Positions 62,722 to 64,000 of a DNA stretch of 64,000 nucleotides are shown in pieces. The DNA comes from Microcoleus sp. CAWBG506. GTDB taxonomy: Bacteria; Cyanobacteriota; Cyanobacteriia; Cyanobacteriales; Microcoleaceae. The stretch spans positions 70,410-134,409 of the forward strand of contig JAHREW010000014.1 of assembly GCA_020883125.1 (NCBI GenBank). The letters run 5' to 3'. The notes beneath the pieces were generated by a model. The model was not told the DNA's origin and ran no database searches. It saw nothing but the letters and a program-made list of their open reading frames with translations. Position 1 is the stretch's first letter; each line of letters opens with the position of its first letter. Both the position numbers and the translations under genes were made by a program.

Positions 62722-64000
62722 ATGATTGAAGTAGAACACTTAAGCAAAACTTACGGTTCCACCGCAGCGATCGCGGATGTGTCTTTCTCGGTCGAATCAG
62801 GGGAAATTCTGGGTTTTTTGGGGCCTAATGGTGCCGGCAAAACCACAACCATGCGGATTTTGTCGGGATATTTACCAGCATCCAGCGGTACAGCCCGTAT
62901 CGCCGGTCTCGATGTTCACGAAAATTCGATGGCTGTCAGACAGCGCATCGGCTATTTACCAGAAAATCCCCCACTCTATCCAGAAATGACTGTGGAAGGA
63001 TTTCTGTTTTTTGTGGCCCGGATTAAGCAAGTACCGGCGGGCGATCGCGCGCGCTCCGTCACCTCAGCCATCGAACGCTGTGGCTTAGTCGAAAAACGGA
63101 AAGTTTTAATCCGCAAACTTTCCAAGGGCTTTAAGCAACGAGTAGGTATCGCTCAGGCGATCGTCCACGACCCCCCGGTAATTATCCTAGACGAACCAAC
63201 CGTCGGTCTTGACCCCCGACAAATCATCGAAGTTCGCAATTTAATCAAAAGCCTTGGGGGACAACATACAATCATTCTTTCTACCCACATTTTGCCGGAA
63301 GTCAGTATGACTTGTAACCGCGTTACCATCATCAATGGCGGTCAAATTGTCGCAGCAGGTAGTCCCGAAAATTTGACTGGTGAGTTGGCGGCTAATTCTG
63401 GCTATGAAATGGAAGTGGAAGGGGAACCAGAGTTATTGAACAGTCTGCTGTTGCCTGCGGTAGAAAATTTACCCGGTGTTCGATCGATCGAATTAATCTC
63501 CAATCAAGAGTCTTTAGCCGGTCATTATCGCCTACGGGCACTGTGCGAACCCGATCTAGAACCCGGACGAGAAATTGCCGCAGCTATCATCGCCTCTGGT
63601 TTTGGACTCTGCGAAATGCGTCGCAATCGGGCTAGTTTAGAAGATGTCTTTTTAAAGCTGACAACTGCCCAAAAGAAGCAGGGAGATGTTTTAATTGAAA
63701 CTGAACCTGAAGTGGCCCAAACTTTGGCAGTTGCAGAAACATTACAGGAAATAAGTGATTCTCAACCTGCATCGGAACCGATTGTAGAAACTTCTGAATT
63801 AATCCCAGATACAGAACCTGTTTTAGAAACTTCGGAATTAATCCCAGATACAGAACCGATTGTAGAAACTTCGGAATTAATCCCAGATACAGAACCGATT
63901 GTAGAAACTTCTGAATTAATCCCAGATACAGAACCGATTGTAGAAACTTCGGAATTAATCCCAGATACAGAACCGATTGTAGAAACTTCGGAATTAATCC
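62722..64000 (+). CDS. ABC transporter ATP-binding protein with 13-residue tandem repeat tail (partial)
   Basis: The gene starts at the ATG at 62722 and runs off the window without a stop (426+ residues). It is a GldA/CcmA-type ATPase: Walker A 'GPNGAGKTT', signature 'LSKGFKQRVGIAQAI', Walker B 'VIILDEPTVGLD', switch 'STHILPEVS'. After about residue 315 the sequence becomes acidic, and from 63772 it repeats (S/T)EPIVETSELIPD six times (39-bp units; the last is cut by the window). Such a tail is unusual for an ABC ATPase. The gene encoding its permease presumably lies downstream. Confidence 0.88.
   Translation, partial: MIEVEHLSKTYGSTAAIADVSFSVESGEILGFLGPNGAGKTTTMRILSGYLPASSGTARIAGLDVHENSMAVRQRIGYLPENPPLYPEMTVEGFLFFVARIKQVPAGDRARSVTSAIERCGLVEKRKVLIRKLSKGFKQRVGIAQAIVHDPPVIILDEPTVGLDPRQIIEVRNLIKSLGGQHTIILSTHILPEVSMTCNRVTIINGGQIVAAGSPENLTGELAANSGYEMEVEGEPELLNSLLLPAVENLPGVRSIELISNQESLAGHYRLRALCEPDLEPGREIAAAIIASGFGLCEMRRNRASLEDVFLKLTTAQKKQGDVLIETEPEVAQTLAVAETLQEISDSQPASEPIVETSELIPDTEPVLETSELIPDTEPIVETSELIPDTEPIVETSELIPDTEPIVETSELIPDTEPIVETSELI
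63772..64000 (+). repeat. 39-bp coding tandem repeat (TEPIVETSELIPD)
   Basis: Almost six units: SEPIVETSELIPD, TEPVLETSELIPD, then TEPIVETSELIPD repeated. DNA units are near-identical, differing by single bases (TCT/TCG). The array is cut by the window end. Confidence 0.92.

Overview
The window is a piece of a filamentous cyanobacterial chromosome, most likely Oscillatoriales (Microcoleus/Oscillatoria-like). The evidence is a psbB-psbT photosystem II pair, very frequent GCGATCGC (HIP1) octamers, heptanucleotide tandem repeats, many short palindromic intergenic repeats, and cyanobacterial families such as Uma2/DUF820, DUF29, XisH/XisI, Rpn and pentapeptide proteins. No rRNA, tRNA, CRISPR array or prophage was recognised.

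Layout. 0.2-3.5 kb: BrnT/BrnA toxin-antitoxin pair, ribosomal protein S1 and NrdR, with a repeat-rich gap between S1 and NrdR. 3.6-6.1 kb: psbT, psbB and a conserved hypothetical. 6.2-9.8 kb: a DNA methyltransferase fused to an Mrr-like nuclease, then mnmG. 10-13.2 kb: a Panacea-type antitoxin with a toxin gene broken by an in-frame stop, a palindrome array and a sensor histidine kinase. 13.9-25.2 kb: GHL10-type hydrolase, metK, ABC exporter, rtcB, KimA-like permease and tyrA, interspersed with tnpB relics. 26-32.4 kb: three tandem pentapeptide-repeat paralogues, then a degenerate DinG-like protein. 32.5-34 kb: a broken tnpB. 34-41.1 kb: class II aldolase, coiled-coil protein, DedA protein, an M48-like protein with a damaged HExxH, and an RRM protein. 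41.2-53.3 kb: an accessory region of toxin-antitoxin modules, duplicated Rpn and DUF29 genes, a broken xisHI pair and several deletion relics, with ilvA inside it. 53.3-64 kb: a two-gene ATPase/TPR operon, a methyltransferase-HIT fusion, threonine aldolase, pirin, a protease-WD40 protein, and an ABC ATPase that runs off the window with a 13-residue tandem repeat tail.

Housekeeping genes (S1, NrdR, PSII, MnmG, MetK, TyrA, IlvA) are intact and separated by small mobile or palindromic elements. The clearest new signal is a 128-bp miniature element present three times, two copies identical and one differing at one base. Each copy sits in a gene (two tnpB, one xisI) so that removing the element plus one TA restores the reading frame exactly. 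This points to recent movement by a TA-targeting transposase supplied from elsewhere. A second family of about 71 bp interrupts an already deleted xisH. Several relics keep only the ends of a toxin-antitoxin or xisH gene joined by internal deletions. The best candidate for an undescribed functional system is the overlapping ATPase/TPR gene pair at 53.3-55.6 kb, followed by the methyltransferase-nuclease gene and the pentapeptide triplet.
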